NCBI RefSeq assembly: GCF_000691525.1
Contig: NZ_JMDW01000008.1
Location: 372,001-436,000 of the forward strand
Reading direction: 5' to 3'
Origin: Mycolicibacterium neoaurum ATCC 25795
Lineage (GTDB): Bacteria; Actinomycetota; Actinomycetes; Mycobacteriales; Mycobacteriaceae
DNA length: 64,000 bases
Part shown: positions 9,284 to 17,784 of the stretch, one piece after another
Layout of the letters: each line of letters starts with the position of its first letter
Numbering within the stretch: the first letter of the stretch is position 1
Made by a program: the position numbers and the translations under genes
Notes under the pieces: generated by a model
What the model was told of the DNA's origin: nothing
Database searches by the model: none
The model's input: the letters and a program-made list of their open reading frames with translations, nothing else

Positions 9284-10459
9284 ATGGCCCGTGATACCTG
9301 GTTCGAGACCGTTGCCATCGCCCAACAGCGCGCGAAAAAGCGGCTACCCCGCTCCGCCTACTCCTCGCTGATCTCGGCCAGCGAGAAGGGCGTCTCGGTC
9401 TCCGACAATGTCGAGGCGTTCTCCGAATTGGGCTTCGCGCCCCACGTGATCGGCGCCACCGAGAAGCGTGAGATGTCAACAACCGTGCTGGGACAGGACA
9501 TTTCGATGCCTGTCGTCATCTCGCCGACCGGGGTGCAGGCCGTCGACCCCGACGGAGAGGTCGCGGTGGCCCGTGCCGCCGCCGCCCGCGGCACCGCCAT
9601 GGGGTTGTCTTCGTTCGCCAGTAAGCCGATGGAGGAAGTGACCGCGGTCAACGACAAGATCTTCTTCCAGATCTACTGGCTTGGCAGCCGTGACGACATC
9701 CTGGCCCGGATGGAGCGTGCCCGTGCCGCCGGGGCGAAGGGCCTGATCCTCACCACGGACTGGAGCTTCAGCCACGGCCGGGACTGGGGGAGCCCCAAGA
9801 TCCCCGAGCAGATGGATCTGAAGACGATGATCAAGATGAGCCCGGAGGTCATCACCAAACCCCGCTGGTTCTTCAGTTTCGCCAAGCACCTGCGTCCGCC
9901 GGACCTGCGGGTCCCCAACCAGGGGCGGCCCGGCGAGCCCGGCCCTACCTTCTTCGAGGCCTACGGCCAGTGGATGGGCACCCCGCCGCCCACCTGGGAG
10001 GATGTCGCCTGGCTGCGCGAACAGTGGGGCGGTCCGTTCCTGCTCAAGGGCATGGTCCGCGTCGACGATGCCAAACGTGCTGTGGATGCCGGGGTTTCGG
10101 CGATCACGGTGTCCAACCACGGCGGCAACAACCTGGACAGCACCCCGGCCGCCATCCGCTGCCTGCCTGCCATCGCCGACGCGGTCGGCGACCAGGTGGA
10201 GGTGCTGCTCGACGGTGGTATCCGCCGCGGTAGCGATGTCGTCAAGGCCGTCGCACTCGGTGCGCGCGCGGTGCTGATCGGGCGGGCCTATCTGTGGGGC
10301 CTGGCGGCCAACGGGCAGGCCGGTGTCGAGAACGTCCTGGACATCCTGTCCGGTGGTATCGACTCCGCACTGCGGGGGCTCGGCAAGTCCTCCATTCACG
10401 ACCTCACCCGTGAGGATGTGCTGATACCGGAGGGCTTCACCCGCACGCTCGGTGTCTGA
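9284..10459 (+). CDS. mftD: Mycofactocin FMN-dependent oxidase MftD
   Basis: FMN-dependent alpha-hydroxy-acid dehydrogenase fold, 391 residues. In the pathway MftD oxidatively deaminates AHDP to give the redox-active pre-mycofactocin. Visible family features are the substrate/FMN loop VSNHGGNNLDSTPA with the catalytic His and the phosphate-binding LDGGIRRGSDVVKA...ARAVLIGRAYLWGL. It is often annotated lldD1 (Rv0694) from its lactate dehydrogenase fold. It follows mftC by 5 bp; a 120-bp gap then precedes mftE. Confidence 0.95.
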   Translation: MARDTWFETVAIAQQRAKKRLPRSAYSSLISASEKGVSVSDNVEAFSELGFAPHVIGATEKREMSTTVLGQDISMPVVISPTGVQAVDPDGEVAVARAAAARGTAMGLSSFASKPMEEVTAVNDKIFFQIYWLGSRDDILARMERARAAGAKGLILTTDWSFSHGRDWGSPKIPEQMDLKTMIKMSPEVITKPRWFFSFAKHLRPPDLRVPNQGRPGEPGPTFFEAYGQWMGTPPPTWEDVAWLREQWGGPFLLKGMVRVDDAKRAVDAGVSAITVSNHGGNNLDSTPAAIRCLPAIADAVGDQVEVLLDGGIRRGSDVVKAVALGARAVLIGRAYLWGLAANGQAGVENVLDILSGGIDSALRGLGKSSIHDLTREDVLIPEGFTRTLGV

Positions 10460-10579
10460 CAGCCTCGACCTCGATGAAACGGGCGTGGCTGACGTTACGG
10501 ACGTGACCGAATGTCCGCCGAGTGGGCGACAGTGCCACCACGATTTCCGTCGCATGCGCCAACAATCGGTGCATCACAG

Positions 10580-11323
10580 GTGAACTCGGCCTACCATCGG
10601 CGGGTGGCTTTACCCGCCGATCTCGGTAGCGAGACGTCGACCGGACTCGTCGGTGGCACATCCGGCGACAGGCCGGCGCTGATCATCCCGGTCGGGTCCC
10701 TCGAACAGCACGGACCGCATCTTCCGTTGGATACCGACACCCGCATCGCAGCGGCCGTCGGGCGGGCGGCGGCGGCTAGGCTGGGCGACGGCTGGCTGCT
10801 GGCCCCCGCCCTGAACTACGGCGCCAGCGGTGAGCACGAGGGTTTCGCGGGCACCATCTCGATCGGCACGGCCGCCCTGCAGCAGGTGTTGATCGAGTAC
10901 GGCCGGTCAGCCGGGATCTGGGCGGGCCGGATGGTGTTCGTCAACGGACATGGGGGCAATGTCGAGGCGTTGGCCGGGGCGGTCAGCGTGCTGCGCTATG
11001 AGGGCCGCGATGCCGGGTGGTGTTCCTGCACGGTGCGTGGTGCCGACGCGCACGCCGGGCACACCGAAACCTCGATATTGCTGCATATTTCACCCGAGGA
11101 TGTGCGTGCTGACGCCGTGGTGCCCGGGAACAGCTCCCCGCTGGCGGAGCTGATGCCCGCCATGCGGGCGGGCGGGATCGCCGCGGTGAGCGCGGTCGGC
11201 GTCCTCGGCGATGCCACCACCGCCACCGAAGCCGACGGCGCCCGATACGTTGCCGCTATGGTCGACGAGTGTGCCCGCAAACTGTCGGCCTGGGCACCGA
11301 ACGGACGGGGGATGCTGACATGA
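10580..11323 (+). CDS. mftE: Mycofactocin peptidase MftE
   Basis: Creatininase-fold metallopeptidase of 247 residues that cleaves the modified MftA to free the Val-Tyr-derived AHDP. Metal-binding features are E42 and H44 in [16 protein letters not shown] and the later [11 protein letters not shown]. The GTG at 10580 is chosen because the usual N-terminus [10 protein letters not shown] begins there; an upstream in-frame start at 10511 adds an atypical stretch. The 120-bp gap after mftD may hold a second promoter, since other mft genes are nearly contiguous. Its stop overlaps mftF by 4 bp. Confidence 0.94.
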   Translation: MNSAYHRRVALPADLGSETSTGLVGGTSGDRPALIIPVGSLEQHGPHLPLDTDTRIAAAVGRAAAARLGDGWLLAPALNYGASGEHEGFAGTISIGTAALQQVLIEYGRSAGIWAGRMVFVNGHGGNVEALAGAVSVLRYEGRDAGWCSCTVRGADAHAGHTETSILLHISPEDVRADAVVPGNSSPLAELMPAMRAGGIAAVSAVGVLGDATTATEADGARYVAAMVDECARKLSAWAPNGRGMLT

Positions 11324-12732
11324 CGGGGCCGCGGCTGCCGGACGGATTCGTCGTCCAGGTCGACCGGCGGGTCAAGGTGCTCGGTGCCGGCTCGGCGTTG
11401 CTCGGTGGTTCCCCCACCCGGTTGCTGAGGCTGGCGCCGGTGGCCCAGACGATGCTCGACGATGGGCGTCTGGAAGTCCACGATGCGCTCTCGGCGCAAT
11501 TGGCGCGCGCTCTGCTCGATGCCACCGTGGCTCATCCGCGCCCGGCGACGGGTCCATCGCATCACGATGTCACCGTGGTGATTCCGGTGCGCAACAATAT
11601 CTTCGGAGTCAGCAGACTCGTCAGGTCGCTGCGCGACATGCAGGTCGTGGTGGTCGACGACGGGTCGACGGTGCCCATCTCGGAAGCGGACTTCGCCGGG
11701 GCGCACTGCCCGGTGCGGGTCGTGCGGCACCAGCGCAGCCGGGGGCCCGCCGCCGCCCGGAACACCGGTCTGCGGGCATGTGACACCGATTTCGTGGCCT
11801 TTCTGGACTCCGACGTGGTGCCGCGGCGCGGTTGGCTGGAAGCCCTGCTGGGCCACTTCTGCGACCCGGCGGTCGCCCTGGTGGCACCGCGCATCGTGAG
11901 TTTGCGCGAACCCGAGAACCTGCTCGCCCGCTATGAAGCCGTCCGCTCCTCGCTGGACCTCGGCATGCGTGAGGCGCCCGTCGTCCCGCTGGGATCGGTG
12001 GCCTATGTGCCGAGCGCGGCCATCATCTGCCGACGCTCTGCGCTGATCGAGGTGGGCGGATTCGACGAGACGTTGCGTTCCGGTGAGGATGTCGACCTGT
12101 GTTGGCGGTTGGTGGAAGCCGGCGCCCGGCTGCGCTACGAGCCCATCGCGCTCGTCGGCCACGATCACCGCACCCAGCTGCGGGAATGGTTCGCGCGCAA
12201 GGCGTTCTACGGTGAGTCTGCCGCGCCGCTGTCGGTGCGCCACCCTGGCAAGACGGCGCCGATGGTGGTCTCGCGCTGGGTGCTGTTGTTGTGGATGCTG
12301 GCCGCGACGGGGTCGCGCCTAGGGTACTGCGCGGCCGCGGCGATCGCCGTGCTGTTCGGACGCAGGGTGGCCAACTCGCTGGAGACGGTCGAGACGGCGC
12401 CCCGCGATGTGGCCACTATGACGGTGCACGGTCTGTGGGGTGCGGCGTTGCAGGTCGCCTCGGCGATCTGCCGGCATTACTGGCCGGTGGCGCTCATCGC
12501 GGGGGTGTTGTTCCGGCGCTGTCGCCGAGTGGTGCTGACCGCGGCGGTCCTCGACGGTCTGGTCGACTGGGTGAGCCGGAACAACAGCATCCCCGAGGAC
12601 GCCCGGCGGGTCGGATTCCTGAGCTATCTGGTGCTCAAGCGTCTCGACGACATCGCCTACGGGTTGGGGTTGTGGACAGGGGTGGTCCGTGAGCGCCACC
12701 TCGGTGCGCTCAAACCGCAGATCCGTACCTGA
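11320..12732 (+). CDS. mftF: Mycofactocin glycosyltransferase MftF
   Basis: GT2-type glycosyltransferase of 470 residues, known to attach beta-1,4-glucose units to (pre)mycofactocin. The GT-A core is visible: [19 protein letters not shown], the DxD-like [16 protein letters not shown] and [19 protein letters not shown]. The C-terminal third has hydrophobic segments ([20 protein letters not shown]) suggesting membrane association. The start at 11320 overlaps mftE (ATGA). Corresponds to Rv0696. Confidence 0.94.
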   Translation: MTGPRLPDGFVVQVDRRVKVLGAGSALLGGSPTRLLRLAPVAQTMLDDGRLEVHDALSAQLARALLDATVAHPRPATGPSHHDVTVVIPVRNNIFGVSRLVRSLRDMQVVVVDDGSTVPISEADFAGAHCPVRVVRHQRSRGPAAARNTGLRACDTDFVAFLDSDVVPRRGWLEALLGHFCDPAVALVAPRIVSLREPENLLARYEAVRSSLDLGMREAPVVPLGSVAYVPSAAIICRRSALIEVGGFDETLRSGEDVDLCWRLVEAGARLRYEPIALVGHDHRTQLREWFARKAFYGESAAPLSVRHPGKTAPMVVSRWVLLLWMLAATGSRLGYCAAAAIAVLFGRRVANSLETVETAPRDVATMTVHGLWGAALQVASAICRHYWPVALIAGVLFRRCRRVVLTAAVLDGLVDWVSRNNSIPEDARRVGFLSYLVLKRLDDIAYGLGLWTGVVRERHLGALKPQIRT

Positions 12733-12738
12733 GCGCCT

Positions 12739-14106
12739 GTGCGCATCGTCATCGTCGGAGCCGGTAGCGCCGGTTCTGTTCTGGCCGAGCGGCTTTCCCG
12801 CGACCCCGATTGTCAGGTGACCCTCTTCGAGTCGGGACCGCCGGCCGACGGTCCGGGTTTGCGGGCAGCCCACCGACTGCCGATCGAGCCGGCCAGTCCG
12901 GTCGCCGCCCGATTCGCGGCCACGCTGACCGATCACCCGGCGAGGCCGGTGAGCCTGGTGCGAGGCGCGGTGGTGGGCGGATCGGGGGCCATCAACGGCG
13001 GTTACTTCTGCCGCGGCCGGGCGGCCGATTTCGACGGGTGGAAACTGCCGGGGTGGTCCTGGGACGATGTCCTGCCGGATTTCCGCGCCATCGAAACCGA
13101 TCATGACTTCACCGGCCCGCTGCACGGTGCCGATGGTCCGATCCCGGTCGTCCGTACGCGCCGGTTCGGTGCCGGCACCGAGAGGTTCGTGGAAGCGGCG
13201 CTGGCCCATGGCTTCCCCTGGATCGACGACCTCAACGGTGCACCTGATGGGGACGGGGTCGGCGCTCTCCCACTCAACGTCGTCGACGGTCAGCGGTGCG
13301 GGCCGGGCGCGATGGCACTGGCCCCGGCGTTGGACCGACCCAACCTCGATCTGCAGACCGGCACCCGGGTGGTGGCGGTCCGGTTCGCCGGGCACCGGGC
13401 GGTCGGTGTGCAGGTACTGGGGCCCGATGGGGCGGCGGTGTGGGACGCCGACCGGATCGTGCTGTGCGCGGGCGCCATCTCCACCGCGCAGCTGCTGATG
13501 CTCTCGGGGTGTGGACCGGCCGGGGTGCTGTCGCGGGTCGGGGTGCCGGTGCGCGTCGACCTTCCCGTCGGGCAGAACTTCGCCGACCATCCGGAGTGGT
13601 TGCTGCCGACGAGGTGGCCCGCGACCTCCGGGCGTACCCCGCTTGAGGCGGCGCTGTCGCTGGGCGACGTCGAGATAAGGCTCTACACATCAGGTTTCGC
13701 CGAGATGGTCGGTGATCCACCGGCGGATCCACCACATCTGGGCGTGGCTCTTATGCGTCCCAGGGTTCGTGGCACGCTGACATTGGTGTCGGCGGATCCA
13801 CTGGTCGCGCCCGAAATCGCACACCACTATGACTCGGTGGCCGCCGATGTCACCGCTTTGCGGGACGGGGCAGAGCTGGCGCGCGACCTCGCCAGGCTCG
13901 GCGATGTCGAGGCCAACTGGTCCACCACCCAACATCTTTGCGGCACTGCGCCGATGGGATCTGTACTCGATGCACAGTGCCGGGTACTGGGAGTCGACGG
14001 ACTGTGGGTCGCCGACGGTTCGATCATGCCCACCATCACCTCGCGTGGGCCGCATGCCAGTATCGCGATGATCGGCCACCGCGTCGCCCCGTTCGTGGCG
14101 CGTTAG
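12739..14106 (+). CDS. mftG: Mycofactocin-associated GMC oxidoreductase MftG
   Basis: GMC-family FAD oxidoreductase of 455 residues (GTG start at 12739, 6 bp after mftF). FAD-binding features are VIVGAGSAGSVLAERLS, GGSGAINGGYFCRGR and the C-terminal VDGLWVADGSIMPTITSRGPHA; CGTAPMG lies in the active-site region. MftG is reported to pass electrons from reduced mycofactocin to the respiratory chain. The 3' end overlaps the convergent MFS gene by 4 bp. Corresponds to Rv0697. Confidence 0.93.
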   Translation: MRIVIVGAGSAGSVLAERLSRDPDCQVTLFESGPPADGPGLRAAHRLPIEPASPVAARFAATLTDHPARPVSLVRGAVVGGSGAINGGYFCRGRAADFDGWKLPGWSWDDVLPDFRAIETDHDFTGPLHGADGPIPVVRTRRFGAGTERFVEAALAHGFPWIDDLNGAPDGDGVGALPLNVVDGQRCGPGAMALAPALDRPNLDLQTGTRVVAVRFAGHRAVGVQVLGPDGAAVWDADRIVLCAGAISTAQLLMLSGCGPAGVLSRVGVPVRVDLPVGQNFADHPEWLLPTRWPATSGRTPLEAALSLGDVEIRLYTSGFAEMVGDPPADPPHLGVALMRPRVRGTLTLVSADPLVAPEIAHHYDSVAADVTALRDGAELARDLARLGDVEANWSTTQHLCGTAPMGSVLDAQCRVLGVDGLWVADGSIMPTITSRGPHASIAMIGHRVAPFVAR

Positions 14107-15695
14107 CGGCGATGCCTGCCCGAGCGGCGCAGCCTTCGGACCAGGGCCAGCTGCCGGCCGTCCCGACCCGGTGCCCACAGTCCGATGGCCACGGCGCTGA
14201 TGCCCACGATGATGGCCAGCCCGAGTACCGATGAGGCCATCGACTCGACGAATGCCGTCCTGGCCAGGTCGGCGATACCGATGCCGGGGGCGCCCAGCGT
14301 GGACGCCACCTCCAGGGCTTGGCCGAGCGAGCCGACCGCAGCGTCACGGACGGGCGGGGGTAGTTCGGCTGGCAGTCGGGCTGTGAGCGTTTCGCTGTAC
14401 GTGGCCGCCAGCAGTGATCCGGCCAGCGCGATGCCCAGGGCGGCGCCAACCTCTCTCGTGGTGTCGTTGACCGCTGACGCGACGCCCTGTTTGTCATCGG
14501 GCACCGTATTCATGATCGCCGAAGTGGTTGGCGCGGTGAGCAATCCGATTCCGAGGCTCAACACCAGCATTGGCCAACCCACGGCTCCGTAGCCATCGTC
14601 GGCAGTCACGCGGGCCATCAGCAGGAAACCCGTCGAAATCAATGCCAGACCCGTGAACACCACCAGACGCAGGCCCAGTCGCGGTAGGTACCAGAACGAC
14701 GTCGCTGACAGCAACATGACCGGGCCGATCAGTGGCGTCAGCGCGAATGCGGTTCCGATCGGCGTGTAACCGAGGATCAACTGCATGTGTTGCATCGCGA
14801 TGTAGAAGTATCCGAACATCGACAAGAAGAACACCGTGATGGCGGCGGCGCCGGTGGCGAAGGTGGGATTGGCGAACAACCGGATATCCAGAAGTGGATT
14901 CCGACAGCGTGTTTCGACAATTCCGAAAGCCACCGACAACAGGACGGCCACGACGATACATCCGATGACCAGTGCATCGGACCAGCCGCGGGCGGGCACC
15001 TCCAGGATTCCGAACACCAGGGCCGCGACAGCGCCGGCGATCAGCACCGCTCCCCGCCAGTCGAGCGGTGTGGCCACCGATTCCTTCGACGTCGCAACGG
15101 TCAGTCCGAGAAGGAACAACACGCCTGCGGTGCCGGCGAACGCCCAGAAGATCGCTTGCCATGGCCAGAAGTGCAGTAGGGCGCCGGTTCCGAGCATGCC
15201 GACGATCGCTCCGGAACCGGCCGCCGCCGCCCAGACGCCAACAGCCTTGTTGCGCTGGACCTTCGGATAGGCGGCAGTGATCAGGGACAGCGTGGCAGGC
15301 ATGACGAACGCAGCACCCGCCCCGGTCACCCCGCGCGCGATGATCAGGTGCATCGGGTCCGACCAGATGGCCGGCGCGATCGAGGCGATCCCGAAGATGG
15401 CCAGACCCAGCAGTAGCGCGCCCCGGCGGCCATAACGATCACCCATGGCGCCGGCGGGCAACAACAGGCAGGCCAGCACCAAGGTGTAGCTGTCCACGAT
15501 CCAGGTCAACTCGGTCTGGGTGGCCGAGGTCGCGGTCGCGAGATCGGGAAGGGCGGTATTGAGCGCGACCATCGACGAAACGACAAGCAGAACACCGAGA
15601 CACGCGACGAGTAGTGTCCAGGTGCGGGCTCGGGGTGAAAGATCTGCCAGAGCTGCATCGGTCGGCCGGTCCGACTCGGCGATTGTGTCGACCAT
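14103..15695 (-). CDS. MFS drug exporter, DHA2 (EmrB/QacA) type, 14 TM
   Basis: Major facilitator protein of 530 residues with many hydrophobic segments, consistent with 14 helices. The N-terminal part has the DHA2 pattern LNTALPDLATATSATQTELTWIVDSYTL and the inter-helix motif GAMGDRYGRRGALLLG. Such proteins export drugs or lipophilic compounds by proton antiport. A TetR gene is divergent, with a palindrome between them, so expression is probably ligand-induced. This transporter is an insertion relative to M. tuberculosis, where the mft and S10 loci are close. Confidence 0.9.
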   Translation of the reverse strand: MVDTIAESDRPTDAALADLSPRARTWTLLVACLGVLLVVSSMVALNTALPDLATATSATQTELTWIVDSYTLVLACLLLPAGAMGDRYGRRGALLLGLAIFGIASIAPAIWSDPMHLIIARGVTGAGAAFVMPATLSLITAAYPKVQRNKAVGVWAAAAGSGAIVGMLGTGALLHFWPWQAIFWAFAGTAGVLFLLGLTVATSKESVATPLDWRGAVLIAGAVAALVFGILEVPARGWSDALVIGCIVVAVLLSVAFGIVETRCRNPLLDIRLFANPTFATGAAAITVFFLSMFGYFYIAMQHMQLILGYTPIGTAFALTPLIGPVMLLSATSFWYLPRLGLRLVVFTGLALISTGFLLMARVTADDGYGAVGWPMLVLSLGIGLLTAPTTSAIMNTVPDDKQGVASAVNDTTREVGAALGIALAGSLLAATYSETLTARLPAELPPPVRDAAVGSLGQALEVASTLGAPGIGIADLARTAFVESMASSVLGLAIIVGISAVAIGLWAPGRDGRQLALVRRLRRSGRHRR

Positions 15696-15744
15696 TGTCC
15701 CACTTTCGACGAGTGCGTTATTTTTGGTACTGCCCGTCTAGTTT

Positions 15745-15761
15745 CGAGACTAACAGTCTCG
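15745..15761. promoter_or_regulatory. Palindromic TetR-type operator between exporter and regulator
   Basis: CGAGACT (15745-15751), spacer AAC, AGTCTCG (15755-15761) form a perfect 7+3+7 palindrome in the 92-bp divergent interval of the MFS and TetR genes. Both promoters would overlap it, matching an autoregulated repressor. Confidence 0.7.
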
Positions 15762-15787
15762 TAGGTGTGGTGGGAGGGAGAATCGCA

Positions 15788-16447
15788 ATGTCGTCCGAGC
15801 ACGCCGACCCACGGCCCGCGCGCTCGCGAGCGCGCCTGCTGGATGCGGCGACCACGTTGCTGCGCACCGGCGGGCCGAGCGCGGTCACCGTCGACGCCGT
15901 CATCCGCGCATCCAATGTCGCGCGGGCCACCCTCTACCGGCACTTTCCCAGCGGTAACGACCTGCTGGCAGCCGCATTTCATGCGCTCATCCCGCCGGTG
16001 CCACCGCCGCCGGAGGACGGCACCCTGCGTGATCGGTTGATCGCCGCGCTGGACGGTTTCGCGACACTTGTCATCGAGGCCCCGATCAGCCTGGCGGCCA
16101 CCTCGTGGTTGGCCCTCGGGGGTGGACTGGAGTCGTCGTGGTGGCCCCGGGGAGGCCCCGATACGGAAAGCGCCGAGGTGCGGACGTTGCGAGAGCGCGT
16201 GGCCGAGCAGTACGCGGCACCGTTCGATGCCATCCTCACCAGCCCTGATGCGATCGCCCAGGTCGGCGATGTGGACCGCGCGCAGGCCGTGGCCCTGCTG
16301 TTGGGTCCGGTCGTGCTCGGCAAGCTCAGCACCCTGGCCGATTTCGACTACCACCAGGTGGCCAGGGCCGCCGTCGACGGCTTCCTGGCCACGCACCGCC
16401 AGGGCGGGAAATCTAGCGCAGCGAGTACCGGATCGGTAGGTGCTTGA
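15788..16447 (+). CDS. TetR-family regulator of the divergent exporter
   Basis: 219-residue TetR/AcrR protein. The N-terminal DNA-binding domain reads SRARLLDAATTLLRTGG...VDAVIRASNVARATLYRHFPSGNDLL. The C-terminal domain presumably binds the inducer. The start at 15788 has GGGAGGGAG about 7 bp upstream. The 3' end overlaps the convergent P450 gene by 35 bp. Its most likely target is the palindrome at 15745-15761. Confidence 0.88.
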   Translation: MSSEHADPRPARSRARLLDAATTLLRTGGPSAVTVDAVIRASNVARATLYRHFPSGNDLLAAAFHALIPPVPPPPEDGTLRDRLIAALDGFATLVIEAPISLAATSWLALGGGLESSWWPRGGPDTESAEVRTLRERVAEQYAAPFDAILTSPDAIAQVGDVDRAQAVALLLGPVVLGKLSTLADFDYHQVARAAVDGFLATHRQGGKSSAASTGSVGA

Positions 16448-17678
16448 GCCCGCCGACGAACGTTGTCGCCGACAGTTCCGGGGTGCCGGCCAGTTCGATC
16501 GAGTCCAGGCGGGGGATGAGCTCGGTGAACAGACTGTTCATCTCCATCCGCGCCAGAGCCGCCCCCAGACAGAAGTGCACCCCGTAGCCGAAGGACACGT
16601 GCTTGTTGTTCTCCCGGCCGACGTCGAAGCGGAACGGCTCGGCGAACACGTCCTCGTCCCGGTTCCCCGAAGCGTAAGCCAGATAGACGGATTCGCCCTC
16701 GGCGATGGGTACCCCGCGCACCTCGGTATCGGCGGTGGCGGTGCGCATGAACTCCTTGACCGGTGTGGTCCAGCGGATCATCTCCTCCACCGCGGTGCCC
16801 ATCAGATCGGGATGGGTACGCAGCCGGTCGAGTTGGTCGGGATTCTCGATCAGCGCCAGCAGGCCGCCCGAGATCGCGTCCTTGGTGGTGTCATGCCCGG
16901 CGCTGGCGACGATCACGTAGTAGGAGGCGGTGTCCACATCGGAGAGCGGTTCACCGTCGATGCGGCCGTTGGCGATCGCCGAGGCCAGGTCCTCGGTCGG
17001 ATTGGCCCGCCGTGAGGCGGTGAGGGTGGAGAAGTAGGCGAAGAAGTCCATCAGCACGGCGAGCTGGTCCTCCAGCGAGCCGCCATCGCGCTTGTACTCG
17101 TCGTCGTCACCGCCGAACATCTCCTGGGTCAGCATGTGCATGCGCTCGTAGTCCTCTTCGGGCAGTCCGAGCAGCGACATGATGACGTAGAGCGGGAACT
17201 GCACGGCGATCGCGGTGACGAAATCGCATTCGGGCCCGATATCACGCATCCGGTCGACGTAGCGCTTGGCCAGCTCATCGACGCGAACCTTGAGGTCGCG
17301 CATGGCCTTGGGGCGGAACCAGTCCGCACCGATGGCGCGCACCTTGCGATGGTGCGGATCATCCATGTGGATCAGGGTGCGCAGGCCCATGCCCGCCTCG
17401 AGCTGTTGCTTGGCCAGGTCGTCGGCGGCCGCGGTGGCCAGCAGTGGCCGCGGCTCGCTGATGAACAGGTTGTTCTCCCGCTCGACGGCCATGATGTCGG
17501 CGTGCTTGGTGATGGCCCAGAACGGGCGATACAGCCGCGACTCGACCTTGACCACGGGTTCGTGGCGGCGCAGGTAGGCCATGGCCTCGTGCAGCCGCGC
17601 ATCGTCGGCGTACGCCTTCGGCTCGACGAAAACCTTTGCGTACTCACTGGCCCGGCCGTCCTTGGTCGGAGTGCTCAT
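16413..17678 (-). CDS. Cytochrome P450
   Basis: P450 monooxygenase of 421 residues. Diagnostic motifs: I-helix AGHDTTKDAI, the K-helix ExxR region (EEMIRWTTPVKEFMR), and the heme loop FGYGVHFCLGAALARME with the Cys ligand. The ATG at 17678 follows GAAGGAG by 8 bp; the frame open to 17714 would run into the palindrome at 17700-17715. It resembles mycobacterial P450s acting on lipids or steroids, but the CYP family cannot be fixed by eye. No ferredoxin gene is adjacent; the reductase at 3842 could be a partner. Confidence 0.92.
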   Translation of the reverse strand: MSTPTKDGRASEYAKVFVEPKAYADDARLHEAMAYLRRHEPVVKVESRLYRPFWAITKHADIMAVERENNLFISEPRPLLATAAADDLAKQQLEAGMGLRTLIHMDDPHHRKVRAIGADWFRPKAMRDLKVRVDELAKRYVDRMRDIGPECDFVTAIAVQFPLYVIMSLLGLPEEDYERMHMLTQEMFGGDDDEYKRDGGSLEDQLAVLMDFFAYFSTLTASRRANPTEDLASAIANGRIDGEPLSDVDTASYYVIVASAGHDTTKDAISGGLLALIENPDQLDRLRTHPDLMGTAVEEMIRWTTPVKEFMRTATADTEVRGVPIAEGESVYLAYASGNRDEDVFAEPFRFDVGRENNKHVSFGYGVHFCLGAALARMEMNSLFTELIPRLDSIELAGTPELSATTFVGGLKHLPIRYSLR

Positions 17679-17699
17679 CACGGGGCTCCTTCGTGGTGT

Positions 17700-17715
17700 C
17701 TTGACGGCTGTCAAG
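17700..17715. promoter_or_regulatory. Palindrome upstream of the P450
   Basis: CTTGAC (17700-17705) and GTCAAG (17710-17715) with a 4-base spacer lie 22 bp before the P450 start. The sequence suits a small dimeric repressor site, and TTGAC on the minus strand could be a -35 element. Which protein binds is unknown; the neighbouring TetR has a different palindrome. Confidence 0.5.
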
Positions 17716-17772
17716 TCCGAGTCTAGGCGGGCTCCGTAGGAGGCACGGCCAGATTGTCCGAATCGTCGTCAG

Positions 17773-17784
17773 TAGGCTCGATCC
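17773..17784 (+). promoter_or_regulatory. -10 element (TAGGCT) for a probable leaderless carboxylesterase mRNA
   Basis: TAGGCT at 17773-17778 ends 6 bp before the GTG start at 17785 and no Shine-Dalgarno is present. This spacing is typical of leaderless mycobacterial transcripts. The -35 match is poor. Confidence 0.4.

Noticed and set aside
12319..13590. 423-codon minus-strand open frame
   Set aside because: Antisense to mftF/mftG; no recognisable motif.
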